Positions 1 to 8,029 of a stretch of DNA of 15,121 nucleotides are shown here, in pieces. Each line of letters opens with the position of its first letter. Positions within the stretch are counted from its first letter, which is position 1. The notes beneath the pieces were generated by a model. The model worked only from the letters and a program-made list of their open reading frames with translations. It was not told the origin of the DNA and did not search any database. Where the stretch lies: contig JAEWOA010000089.1 of NCBI GenBank assembly GCA_023461115.1, forward strand, positions 1 to 15,121, read 5' to 3'. The DNA is from Actinomycetes bacterium. GTDB taxonomy: Bacteria > Actinomycetota > Actinomycetes > Actinomycetales > Cellulomonadaceae. A program made the translations under genes and the position numbers.

Positions 1-1449
1 GACCGCGACCGCGACCGCAGCCAGGGGGATCGCGCCCGTGGGCGGCTGGGGCGCCAGCGGGTTCGCGACCGGCGGCCCGGCGTGCCGACGGCTGAATGGC
101 CACGGCCGCCTGCGCTGCTCCATGTAGCCGTACGAGGTGGCGCGGCGCACGCGCGGCGCCGCGTTGAGCACCAGCCCGAGGCACGTGGCGCCGAGCGAGT
201 CGAGCTGCCCCAGCGCCTCCGCGAGCTCCGAGCGGTCGACCTTGCGCGAGCGTGCGACGACGATCGCGCCGCTCGTGCGCCGGGCCAGGACCGCGGCATC
301 GGTCACGGCGAGCAGCGGCGAGGTGTCGACGATGACGAAGTCGTACGCGGCCTGCGCCTCGGCGAGCAGCCGGGCCAGGCCGTCGGAGTCGATGAGCTGC
401 GTCGGGTTCGGCGGGACCGGGCCCGAGGTGACGATGTCCAGGCCGTCGATGCCCCACGGCTGGCGCACGTCCTCGAGGGTTGCCCGGCGCGCGAGGACGG
501 TCGTGAGGCCGACCTCCTGCTCGAGGCCGGTGATGCCCGCGATCGCCGGACGGCGTAGGTCGGCGTCGATCAGGAGCACGCGACGGCCGGTGTCGGCGAG
601 CGCGAGCGCCAGGCCCGTCGACGTCGTCGACTTGCCCTCGCCCGGCAGCGTCGACGTGACGACGACCGCCCGCACGGGCTCGGCGGAGTCGAGGAAGTCG
701 AGGTTGGTGCGCACGCGGCGGTAGGCCTCGGCCAGCGCGCCGCGCGGGTGCGCGATGATCGTGAACGGGCCTTCCTTGGCGACCGTGTGGTCGCGCGGGA
801 TCGAGCCCAGCACGACACGGCCGGCCAGGTCCCGGACGTCGCGGACGCGGGTGTCGAGGCGGGCCCACGTCAGCGCGACGAGGAAGCCGAGCCCGCCGCC
901 CGCGATGCCGCCGAGCCCGACGATCATCTTGGTGTTCGGCGCGAACGCGTAGGTGGGCGCCAGCGCCTCGCCGACGGTGGTGACCTTGACCGACGCGGCG
1001 CCGTCCGTGGACGTCGGCGACACCTCCTCCACGGCGATCGCGAGCTCGTCGGCCACCGCGTTGGCGATCTCCGCGGCGCGTTCGGGCTTGCGCGCGGTCG
1101 CCGAGATCTCGATCAGCATCGAGTCCAGGGGCGCGTCCGCCTGGATCGACTGCGCGAGCTGGCGCGCCGACGTGGGCAGCTCGAGCTTCTCGATCACCGG
1201 GTCGAGCACCAACGGAACGGTGGCGAGCTGGACGTAGGACTCCACCAGGTTGCGCGTGTAGGTCGCGCCCTGCGCGAGTTCCGCGACGCTCTCGCTGCGC
1301 GCGAGCGAGACGTAGACCTTGGAGGTCGAGCGGTACAGGGGTGTCGTCGTGGCGGCCTGCTGGTAGCCGAGTGCGGCGCCGAGCAGGCCGAGCAGCGCGA
1401 TGACCCACCAGCGTTTGCGCAACGCGGCCAGGTAGTCCCCCAGCTCCAT
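1..1449 (-). CDS. Polysaccharide co-polymerase with Wzz domain fused to BY-kinase (partial, C-terminus off window)
   Basis: Inner-membrane protein that sets polysaccharide chain length and carries a bacterial tyrosine kinase. I read 483 residues on the minus strand; the frame stays open to base 1. The Wzz-type part covers about residues 1-195, with membrane segments near 14-30 and 175-195. The kinase part has Walker A (STLPGEGKST, 266-275), Walker A' (VLLIDADLRRP, 291-301) and Walker B (FVIVDTSP, 371-378). The SGPVPPNP motif usual in this family is at 342-349. The ATG start is preceded by GAGGAG about 5 nt upstream. After residue 435 the chain becomes basic and proline-rich, with only Tyr440 and Tyr442 seen, so the usual C-terminal tyrosine cluster is absent or lies beyond the edge. 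The fused layout is common in actinobacteria and proteobacteria; Firmicutes split it in two. Gene 2 is divergent. Confidence 0.93.
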   Translation of the reverse strand, partial: MELGDYLAALRKRWWVIALLGLLGAALGYQQAATTTPLYRSTSKVYVSLARSESVAELAQGATYTRNLVESYVQLATVPLVLDPVIEKLELPTSARQLAQSIQADAPLDSMLIEISATARKPERAAEIANAVADELAIAVEEVSPTSTDGAASVKVTTVGEALAPTYAFAPNTKMIVGLGGIAGGGLGFLVALTWARLDTRVRDVRDLAGRVVLGSIPRDHTVAKEGPFTIIAHPRGALAEAYRRVRTNLDFLDSAEPVRAVVVTSTLPGEGKSTTSTGLALALADTGRRVLLIDADLRRPAIAGITGLEQEVGLTTVLARRATLEDVRQPWGIDGLDIVTSGPVPPNPTQLIDSDGLARLLAEAQAAYDFVIVDTSPLLAVTDAAVLARRTSGAIVVARSRKVDRSELAEALGQLDSLGATCLGLVLNAAPRVRRATSYGYMEQRRRPWPFSRRHAGPPVANPLAPQPPTGAIPLAAVAVAV

Positions 1450-1583
1450 GCCGCTCTCCTCACGTTCGCGCCGCCGGCGGCTGTCTCGGCGCTTCTTCCG
1501 CACGGTGCCGCGTCCAGCCGTCTCCGGCGGAGTCACCGAACGGTACGGAACGGACGACCGCAATTCTCGCACTTCCGGCGGAA

Positions 1584-1608
1584 TTCACCCGGAGGTGTGC
1601 AGGGTGAA
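1584..1608. promoter_or_regulatory. Inverted repeat TTCACCC / GGGTGAA, possible operator
   Basis: Perfect 7-bp arms TTCACCC (1584-1590) and GGGTGAA (1602-1608) are separated by 11 nt, so arm centres lie 18 bp apart. The site sits in the 248-bp region between the divergent kinase and anchored-protein genes. Relative to the inferred start of the plus-strand transcript (about 1661) the arms centre near -74 and -56, a position usual for activators. The same half-site recurs before other genes of the locus. The regulator is unknown and function is inferred. Confidence 0.4.
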
Positions 1609-1648
1609 CTCAGGGGTGGACCCGGGTCCGCCGCGTGGCGTGCGCTCC

Positions 1649-1654
1649 TACACT
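1649..1654 (+). promoter_or_regulatory. -10 box TACACT for the anchored-protein gene
   Basis: TACACT fits the actinobacterial TANNNT -10 consensus and predicts a start near 1661, giving a leader of about 37 nt that contains the AGAAGG ribosome binding site. No convincing -35 is visible, which would suit dependence on an activator. Confidence 0.45.
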
Positions 1655-1697
1655 GTCGCGAGCGCGGCCGGGGCGCCGCAAGAAGGGTGACACTCCA

Positions 1698-2432
1698 GTG
1701 GGCGAGCCGAACGCGGACCAGCACGACGGCGCGGGCGACGAGGGCGCGGCTCCGCGCCGTCCGTCTCGCCTGGTGGTGGCGGGCGCGGTCGTCGCTGCGC
1801 TGGCGGTCGTGGGGGTGGCGATCGCGATCGCGCAGGGCGGGGCTGACGATGGCCCGTCCGCGCAGGGCCAGCCGACGGCGACGGCCACCGAGGCGCCCGG
1901 CGACGACGCGGCGAGCACTGCAACCCCCGGCCCCGCGACCCCGAGCCCGGCCCCTGCGCAGTCGCCGGCGGACACCGGCTCGTCCAGCCCGGCGCCGGAG
2001 CCGGCGGTCACTACGCGCGCGGACGGCCGCCAGCAGCTCGAGCCGGCCGATCTGGCCGCATCGGCCGAGCCGGCGCAGGGCGTGGCCGTGACGGTCGCGG
2101 GCCTGGAGTCGGTCACGGGCGTGGCCGAGCTGCCGGGGGAGGTGGGCGGCCCCGCCGTGCGCGCCACGATCCGGGTGGAGAACCGCACCGGGTCCGCGGT
2201 GGACCTGTCCGCGGTGGTGGTGAACCTGTACTTCGGTGACGCGCTCACGCCTGCCACGACGCTCGAGAATCCCGGGGGCCAGCCGTTCGGCGCGGCCGTG
2301 GGCGCGGGGAAGTCCGCGACGGGGCGTTTCGTCTTCCGGGTGCCGCTCGACGAGCGCGCTCGCGTGCGCGTCGAGGTAGACCTGTCGCCCGAGGCGATGG
2401 TGGTGGTGTTCGACGGTCCTGCGCCCGAGTGA
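1698..2432 (+). CDS. Membrane-anchored protein with disordered linker and DUF4352-like outer domain
   Basis: Predicted 244-residue single-pass protein of unknown function. I chose the GTG at 1698 because AGAAGG lies about 11 nt before it and the protein then starts with a short polar tail. An in-frame ATG at 1635 lies upstream of the inferred transcription start and would add a basic stretch with no ribosome binding site. Residues 1-23 look cytoplasmic, 24-46 form one Ala/Val membrane segment, 55-125 are a Thr/Pro/Ala/Ser/Asp linker, and 127-243 look like an immunoglobulin-type beta sandwich. That domain includes ATIRVENRTGSAVDL, the pattern seen in telokin-like/DUF4352 domains; this match is by eye. 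No lipobox cysteine is present, so it is not a lipoprotein. It lies 146 bp before the large secreted protein on the same strand, but that gene has its own promoter. Confidence 0.82.
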   Translation: MGEPNADQHDGAGDEGAAPRRPSRLVVAGAVVAALAVVGVAIAIAQGGADDGPSAQGQPTATATEAPGDDAASTATPGPATPSPAPAQSPADTGSSSPAPEPAVTTRADGRQQLEPADLAASAEPAQGVAVTVAGLESVTGVAELPGEVGGPAVRATIRVENRTGSAVDLSAVVVNLYFGDALTPATTLENPGGQPFGAAVGAGKSATGRFVFRVPLDERARVRVEVDLSPEAMVVVFDGPAPE

Positions 2433-2446
2433 ATCGGTTCGAAAAG

Positions 2447-2474
2447 TCACCCGATCGACCGTCCAGTTCACCCG
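2447..2474 (+). promoter_or_regulatory. Direct repeat of TCACCCG, 21 bp apart, upstream of the secreted-protein promoter
   Basis: TCACCCG occurs at 2447-2453 and 2468-2474, exactly 21 bp (two helical turns) apart. With a start near 2519 the copies centre at about -69 and -48. The second copy extends to GTTCACCC, identical to one arm of the inverted repeat before gene 2 and to the site before the polymerase. A binding site for an activator is an inference. Confidence 0.4.
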
Positions 2475-2506
2475 TTCCGTCTCGTCCTGATATGTCCGAA
2501 AACGCC

Positions 2507-2512
2507 TAGAGT
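2507..2512 (+). promoter_or_regulatory. -10 box TAGAGT for the large secreted protein
   Basis: CCTAGAGTCG matches the TANNNT -10 pattern, in the same CCTAGA context as the boxes before the acyltransferase and pyruvyl transferase genes. Predicted start near 2519 and leader of about 60 nt. No good -35 hexamer at 16-18 bp. Confidence 0.5.
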
Positions 2513-2529
2513 CGCACCGATCGTCGCCT

Positions 2530-2549
2530 GCCCACAACGAGTCGTGGGC
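2530..2549 (+). other. Hairpin in the 5' leader of the secreted-protein mRNA
   Basis: GCCCAC (2530-2535) and GTGGGC (2544-2549) form a perfect 6-bp stem with an 8-nt loop, between the inferred transcription start and the GGAGGAC ribosome binding site at 2567-2573. Flanking CGCCTGC copies lie at 2525 and 2549. It could stabilise the long mRNA; no riboswitch family is recognised. Confidence 0.35.
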
Positions 2550-2578
2550 GCCTGCGACCTTGGACCGGAGGACGTCTC

Positions 2579-5500
2579 ATGGTGTCGAAGACGCTGCTCA
2601 CCCGCGTGGTGGCACTCACTGGAGCCGTGGCGCTGGCCGCGGCCGGTCTGTCCGTGGCCACACCGGCGGTCGCGGACACCGTCCCGATCAACCCGGCTGA
2701 TCCCGTGACGGCGGCCGCCGACGGCCTGCCCACCGCGCAGATCAACGGCGTGGTGTGGCACCAGACCGCCGTCGGGAACAAGGTCTACGTGGGCGGCGAG
2801 TTCACGCGCGCACGTCCGGCCGGCTCGGCCGCGGGCTCCAACGAGGTCGTCCGCAACAACATGATGGCGTACGACCTGACCACCGGAGCGCTCGACACCA
2901 GCTTCGCGCCCAACTTCAACGCGCAGGTCAAGGACATGGCCGTCTCGCCCGACGGCACGCGCCTGTACGCCGTCGGCTCGTTCACGAGCGTCAACGGAGA
3001 GCCCCGCTACCGCCTCGCCGCGTTCGACACCGCGACGGGCGCCCTGGTGGCAGGCTTCAAGCCGACGCCGAACAGCACCGTGAACGCGGTGGTGGCCACC
3101 AACACCACGGTCTACATCGCCGGCGCGTTCTCCACGGTCAACGGGCAGGCACGTCAGCGGCTCGCCGCGGTCAACGCGACGACCGGCGCCAACCTCCCGC
3201 TGTCGGCCACGATCGACGGCGGCGGCGTGCAGGACCTGGTGCTCGCGCCCGACGAGAGCTCGATCGTGTTCGGCGGATCCTTCACCAGCGTCAACGGATC
3301 GTCGAACCCCGGCTACGGCCTGGCGCGCCTCGACGCCTCCACCGGCGCGATGCTCCCGCTGCCCGTCAACGCGCAGGTGCGCAACGGCGGCACAGAGTCC
3401 GCGGTGCTCAGCCTGGAGTCCATCGGCGACACGTTCTACGGCACCGGCTACCACTTCGGCGGCGGCGGCAACATGGAGGGCACGTTCGCCGCCGACTGGG
3501 CCACCGGCGCACTCACGTGGGTCGAGGACTGCCACGGCGACACCTACTCGTCGTATGCGTTGGGCGACGTCATCTACTCGGCGAGCCACAAGCACTACTG
3601 CGGCAACTCGGGCGGGTTCCCGCAGACGGACCCGTGGACGTTCTACCGCGCGACCGCGCTGACCAAGGCGGCCACGCGCGTCAACACCCCGGACCGGTAC
3701 GGCTACCCGGACCACCGCGGCGAGCCCTCGCCGACGATCCTGAACTGGTACCCGTCGATCAACACCGGCACCTACACCGGCAAGTCGCAGGGCCCGTGGA
3801 CGGTCTCCGCGGCGGGCAAGTACGTGCTGTTCGGCGGTGAGTTCACGCGGGTGAACAACGTGCCGCAGCAGGGCCTGGTGCGCTTCGCGCTGCCGGACGT
3901 CGCCCCCAACAAGGTGGGACCGACGCTCACGGGCAACAACTGGAACCTGACGGCGACGTCGATCCAGAGCGGCGAGGTGCGGCTCGCGTGGCCGTCGAAC
4001 GACGACCGCGACAACGAGAAGCTCGAGTACCGCCTGTTCCGCACGACCGACACGAGCACGCCGATCTACACCGAGACGTACGCGGGGCAGTTCTGGCAGG
4101 GCAAGACCATGCGCTTCGTCGACTCGGGCCTGACACCGGGCTCGTCGGTGCGGTACCGCATCCGCGCGATCGACCCGTACGGCAACCAGGCGCAGTCGGC
4201 GTGGGTGACCGTGACGGTGAGCGACAAGGCGCTCTCGCCCTACGGGCAGGCCGTGTTCGACGACGAGCCGCAGCACCTGTGGCGCCTCGGCGACTCCGGC
4301 ACGGACGTGCTGGACTGGGCCGGCGGCGACGACATGGTGGCGCAGGGCGGCGTGACGCGCGGCGTGGCCGGCGCGATCAACGGCGACACGGACACGGCGT
4401 CGTCGTTCAACGGCACGACCACGGGGCTCGCGGCCACCCAGACCGCCGTGCCCGGGCCGCAGGTCTTCGCGCTCGAGGGCTGGTTCAAGACGACCACGAA
4501 CGCGGGCGGCAAGATCGCCGGCTTCGGCAGCGCCAAGACCGGCACGAGCGGCAGCTACGACCGCCACGTCTACATGACGACCAACGGCCAGGTGTACTTC
4601 GGCGTCTACCCCGGCTCGAGCCAGACGATCAACTCGCCGCAGTCGTACAACAACGGCCAGTGGCACCACTTCGTCGCGTCGCTCGGCCCGGACGGCATGA
4701 AGCTGTACCTGGACGGCAAGCGGGTGGCGCAGCGCGCGAACGTGACGAGCGCGCAGGACTACACGGGCTACTGGCGCATCGGCGGCGACAACTCCTGGAG
4801 TGGCGCGCCGTTCTTCAACGGCCAGATCGACGAGGTGGCGGTCTACGACGCGCCGCTCTCGCCGCAGCGCGTCAACGAGCACTACGTGGCCTCGGGCCGC
4901 ACCTCGACGCTCCCGCCGGCCCCGGCCGACACCTACGGCAAGGCCGTGTACAACGAGGGGCCGGACCTGTACTGGCGCCTCGACGAGGGCCTGCTGACGA
5001 CGACCGCGGCGGACGCGGGCATCCTGGGCACGACGGGCGCCTACCGCGGCGGGGTCACGCGTAACCAGACCGGCGCGCTCGTGGGCGTCTCGTCGAACCG
5101 CGCGGCGACGTTCAACGGCAGCACGGGCCTGGTGGCCAGCAACGTGCAGTTCAACAACCCGAGCGTGTACACCGAGGAGCTGTGGTTCCGCACCAACACG
5201 TTCAACGGCGGCAAGCTCATCGGGTTCGGCGACGCCAACTCCGGGACGAGCAGCAACTACGACCGGCACGTGTACATGGAGACCGACGGTCGTCTGACGT
5301 TCGGCACGTGGACGGGCACTGCCAACACGATCACCACGCCCGCGTCCTACAACGACAACCAGTGGCACCACCTCGTGGCGTCGCAGGGCTCGGACGGCAT
5401 GAAGCTGTACGTCGACGGCGTGCTGCGCGGCACGAACCCCCAGACCCAGGCTCAGGCCTACATCGGGTACTGGCGGATCGGCGGCGACACCACTTGGGGG

Positions 5501-7951
5501 CCGCAGCCGTGGTTCGCGGGCACGCTCGACGAGGTCGCGGTGTACTCCTCGGTGCTCTCGCCGACCGCCGTGGCGCAGCACTACGCGCTCGGCCGCAACG
5601 TGGCCGCGCCCAACATCCCGCCGAGCCCGGCGTTCGACGCGACCGTGCACGAGCTCACCGCGTCGGTCGACGGCACGGGCTCGACCGACGAGGACGGGAC
5701 CGTCGAGTCGTACTCGTGGAACTGGGGTGACTCGACGCCGGACGGCTCGGGCGCCACGGCGACGCACACGTACGCCGCGGGCGGCACGTACACGATCACG
5801 CTGACCGTGACGGACAACAGCGGCGGCACGGCGACGACCACGCGGGACGTGACGGTGACCCCGCCGCCGCCGAACCAGCCGCCGACGGCCGCGTTCACCG
5901 CGTCGTCCACGCTGCTCACGGCGTCGGTCAACGCGGCGGGCTCGACCGACGCGGACGGCACGATCGAGTCGTACTCGTGGAACTGGGGTGACTCGACGCC
6001 GGACGGCTCGGGCGCCACGGCGACGCACACGTACGCCGCGGGCGGCACGTACACCATCACGCTCACCGTCACGGACGACGACGGCGAGACGGCGACCACG
6101 ACGCGCGACGTGACGGTGACCCCGCCGCCGCCGAACCAGCCGCCGACCGCCGCGTTCACCGCGACCCCGAGCCTGCTCACGGCCTCGGTCAACGCGTCGG
6201 CGTCGGGTGACTCGGACGGCACGATCGCGTCCTACGCGTGGAACTGGGGCGACTCGACGCCGGACGGCTCGGGCGTCACGGCGAGCCACACGTACGCCGA
6301 GGGCGGCACGTACACGATCACGCTCACCGTGACCGACGACGACGGCGACTGGACGAGCACGACGCGGACCGTCACGGTCAGTCCGCCTGCGCCGGGCGCG
6401 CCCTTCGCGCAGGACGACTTCGGCCGCACGGTCGCCGGCGGGTGGGGCTCGGCTCCGCTCGGTGGCGCCTGGACGACGGTCGGCACGGCCTCGCGGCTGT
6501 CGGTGTCCGGGGGCCGCGCGCTGGTCACCGCTCCGGCGGGCTCGACGACCGGCGGCGTGCTGTCGACGGTGTCCCAGACGAGCTCCGAGCTGACCGCGAC
6601 GCTCACGATGGACCGGCTCAGCACCGGCAACTCGTTCGTGTCGTTCCAGGGCCGCCGCGTCGGCAACGACGCGTACACCGGCCGCGTCCGGATCGCCGCG
6701 GACGGCTCGGTGCAGGTGCACGCCGTGCGTGAGTCCGGCGGCGTCGCCACGGTGCTGAACGGCGGCACGGTCACCGGCCTGACGGTCGCGCCGAACACGC
6801 CGATCAAGGTCAAGGTCCAGGTGGAGGGCACCTCGCCGACGACCATCCGCGCCAAGGCGTGGCGGGCCTCCGACCCGGAGCCCACGGCGTGGCGCGCGAC
6901 GATCACCGACTCGACGGCAGCCCTCCAGGCCGCCGGCGCGGTCGGGATGAACGCCTACCACGGCGGCTCGACGGGCAACCCCGCGGTCGTGTTCGCGTTC
7001 GACGACCTCGTGGGCATCCCGGTGGGCGGCGGCGGCCCGGTCGAGCCGCCCGCCAACCAGCCGCCGACCGCGGCCTTCACGGTCGGCTCGGACGAGCTGA
7101 CCGCGTCGGTGAACGCCGGCGGCTCGTCGGACGGCGACGGCACGATCGCGTCGTACGCGTGGAACTGGGGCGACTCGACTCCGGACGGCGCGGGCGTGAC
7201 CGCCAGCCACACCTACGCCACCCCGGGCACGTACACGATCACGTTGACCGTGACGGACGACGACGGCGCGACGGGCACCGCCGTGCGCACGGTCGCGGTG
7301 AGCGAGACGCCGCCGGCCGGGCCCGAGTTCGCGCAGGACGCGTTCGCCCGGACGTTCGCGGGCGGGTGGGGCACGGCGCCTCTCGGCGGTGTGTGGACGT
7401 CCGTCGGGACCGCGAGCCGGCTCGCGGTCAACGGCTCGGCGGGCACGTTCACCGTCCCCGCGGGCTCGACCGTCGGGGCGTTCCTCGGCTCCGTCGCGCA
7501 GACGTCGACGCACGTCGAGGTCTCGCTGAGCCCGAGCCGACTCTCGACTGGGAACACGTTCGCGACCGTCCAGGCCCGGCGCGTCGGCAACGACGCGTAC
7601 GGCGCCCGCGTGCGGCTCGCGGCCGACGGCACCGTGCAGCTCCACGTGACGCGCGAGGTCGGGGGCACCGCTACGGCGATCTCGGGCGGCACGGTCGCCG
7701 GGCTGGTCGTGGCGCCGAACGACGTGCTCCGCGTGGTCGTCGAGGCGCAGGGCACAGGCCCGACCCAGCTGCGCGCGAAGGTGTGGAAGCTCGGCGACGT
7801 CGAGCCGGTCGAGTGGCGGGTGACCACGACGGACGCGACGGCCGTGCTCCAGGTCGCCGGCGGCGTGGGGGCGACGGTGTACCACGGCGGGTCGAGCGGC
7901 GACCCGGCCACGGTCTTCACGTTCGACGACCTGGCGGCCCGCCCGGTCTAG
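2579..7951 (+). CDS. Very large secreted modular protein: propeller-like head, FN3-like, 2 LamG-like, 4 PKD, 2 copies of an unnamed domain
   Basis: 1790-residue exported protein, probably an adhesin or polysaccharide-binding surface protein; no catalytic motif was seen. The ATG has GGAGGAC 5 nt upstream. Residues 1-32 are a Sec signal peptide, cleaved near ATPAVA-DT. Residues 33-445 carry propeller-like repeats with the signature GGEFT/GSFTSVNG at 71, 131, 180, 231 and 418. An FN3-like domain covers about 446-548. Two LamG/concanavalin-like domains span 553-775 and 784-1007; each has a QWHH motif, then DGMKLY, YWRIGGD and DEVAVY. PKD domains with WNWGDSTPDG lie at about 1013-1097, 1100-1182, 1187-1270 and 1492-1577. 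A ~205-residue domain beginning FAQD appears at 1276-1482 and 1584-1790. The only two cysteines I find are Cys318 and Cys341, a likely disulfide. There is no LPXTG motif or C-terminal membrane segment, so the protein is released or held non-covalently. It has its own promoter and ends before a strong hairpin. Confidence 0.9.
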   Translation: MVSKTLLTRVVALTGAVALAAAGLSVATPAVADTVPINPADPVTAAADGLPTAQINGVVWHQTAVGNKVYVGGEFTRARPAGSAAGSNEVVRNNMMAYDLTTGALDTSFAPNFNAQVKDMAVSPDGTRLYAVGSFTSVNGEPRYRLAAFDTATGALVAGFKPTPNSTVNAVVATNTTVYIAGAFSTVNGQARQRLAAVNATTGANLPLSATIDGGGVQDLVLAPDESSIVFGGSFTSVNGSSNPGYGLARLDASTGAMLPLPVNAQVRNGGTESAVLSLESIGDTFYGTGYHFGGGGNMEGTFAADWATGALTWVEDCHGDTYSSYALGDVIYSASHKHYCGNSGGFPQTDPWTFYRATALTKAATRVNTPDRYGYPDHRGEPSPTILNWYPSINTGTYTGKSQGPWTVSAAGKYVLFGGEFTRVNNVPQQGLVRFALPDVAPNKVGPTLTGNNWNLTATSIQSGEVRLAWPSNDDRDNEKLEYRLFRTTDTSTPIYTETYAGQFWQGKTMRFVDSGLTPGSSVRYRIRAIDPYGNQAQSAWVTVTVSDKALSPYGQAVFDDEPQHLWRLGDSGTDVLDWAGGDDMVAQGGVTRGVAGAINGDTDTASSFNGTTTGLAATQTAVPGPQVFALEGWFKTTTNAGGKIAGFGSAKTGTSGSYDRHVYMTTNGQVYFGVYPGSSQTINSPQSYNNGQWHHFVASLGPDGMKLYLDGKRVAQRANVTSAQDYTGYWRIGGDNSWSGAPFFNGQIDEVAVYDAPLSPQRVNEHYVASGRTSTLPPAPADTYGKAVYNEGPDLYWRLDEGLLTTTAADAGILGTTGAYRGGVTRNQTGALVGVSSNRAATFNGSTGLVASNVQFNNPSVYTEELWFRTNTFNGGKLIGFGDANSGTSSNYDRHVYMETDGRLTFGTWTGTANTITTPASYNDNQWHHLVASQGSDGMKLYVDGVLRGTNPQTQAQAYIGYWRIGGDTTWGPQPWFAGTLDEVAVYSSVLSPTAVAQHYALGRNVAAPNIPPSPAFDATVHELTASVDGTGSTDEDGTVESYSWNWGDSTPDGSGATATHTYAAGGTYTITLTVTDNSGGTATTTRDVTVTPPPPNQPPTAAFTASSTLLTASVNAAGSTDADGTIESYSWNWGDSTPDGSGATATHTYAAGGTYTITLTVTDDDGETATTTRDVTVTPPPPNQPPTAAFTATPSLLTASVNASASGDSDGTIASYAWNWGDSTPDGSGVTASHTYAEGGTYTITLTVTDDDGDWTSTTRTVTVSPPAPGAPFAQDDFGRTVAGGWGSAPLGGAWTTVGTASRLSVSGGRALVTAPAGSTTGGVLSTVSQTSSELTATLTMDRLSTGNSFVSFQGRRVGNDAYTGRVRIAADGSVQVHAVRESGGVATVLNGGTVTGLTVAPNTPIKVKVQVEGTSPTTIRAKAWRASDPEPTAWRATITDSTAALQAAGAVGMNAYHGGSTGNPAVVFAFDDLVGIPVGGGGPVEPPANQPPTAAFTVGSDELTASVNAGGSSDGDGTIASYAWNWGDSTPDGAGVTASHTYATPGTYTITLTVTDDDGATGTAVRTVAVSETPPAGPEFAQDAFARTFAGGWGTAPLGGVWTSVGTASRLAVNGSAGTFTVPAGSTVGAFLGSVAQTSTHVEVSLSPSRLSTGNTFATVQARRVGNDAYGARVRLAADGTVQLHVTREVGGTATAISGGTVAGLVVAPNDVLRVVVEAQGTGPTQLRAKVWKLGDVEPVEWRVTTTDATAVLQVAGGVGATVYHGGSSGDPATVFTFDDLAARPV
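5703..6054 (+). repeat. 91-bp perfect direct repeat inside the tandem PKD array
   Basis: Bases 5703-5793 are identical to 5964-6054, offset 261 bp (87 codons, one PKD unit). A further identical 41-bp block occurs at 5846-5886 and 6107-6147 with the same offset. Identity at synonymous sites points to recent duplication or gene conversion. In-frame loss or gain of one PKD domain by recombination is possible. Confidence 0.92.
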
Positions 7952-7974
7952 CCGCCGCGCCCGCTCAGCGGCGG
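7952..7974. terminator. GC hairpin directly after the secreted-protein stop codon
   Basis: CCGCCGC (7952-7958) pairs with GCGGCGG (7968-7974) around a 9-nt loop, starting on the base after the stop codon. There is no T-tract. It probably acts with the stronger hairpin just downstream. Confidence 0.4.
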
Positions 7975-7980
7975 TGCAAG

Positions 7981-8015
7981 GCAGGGCCCGTCCTCCTCGT
8001 GAGGGCGGGCCCTGC
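7981..8015. terminator. Bidirectional terminator between secreted protein (+) and polymerase (-)
   Basis: Perfect 10-bp arms GCAGGGCCCG (7981-7990) and CGGGCCCTGC (8006-8015) continue through a T-G wobble and CCTC/GAGG into a 15-bp stem with a 5-nt loop (7996-8000). It lies in the 78-bp gap between two convergent genes, so it can stop transcripts from both sides. No T-run follows; such stems are common at actinobacterial gene ends. Confidence 0.8.
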
Positions 8016-8029
8016 GCGCGTCGCCGGGA

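Noticed and set aside
82..724. Plus-strand frames opposite the kinase domain
   Set aside because: Arg-rich antisense shadows; the minus strand encodes clear Walker motifs.
1635..1697. Upstream ATG start for the anchored-protein gene
   Set aside because: It lies before the inferred transcription start, lacks a ribosome binding site and adds a basic tail unlike a leader; GTG at 1698 fits better.
5613..6390. Repeat block as a mobile element
   Set aside because: The repetition follows PKD domain units in frame; there are no terminal inverted repeats or transposase.
2468..7885. 1805-codon open frame on the minus strand opposite the secreted-protein gene
   Set aside because: It mirrors the GC-rich codon pattern of the real gene, is extremely Arg/Ala/Val/His-rich, has no recognisable domain and shows no ribosome binding site; the plus-strand protein has a signal peptide and clear domains.
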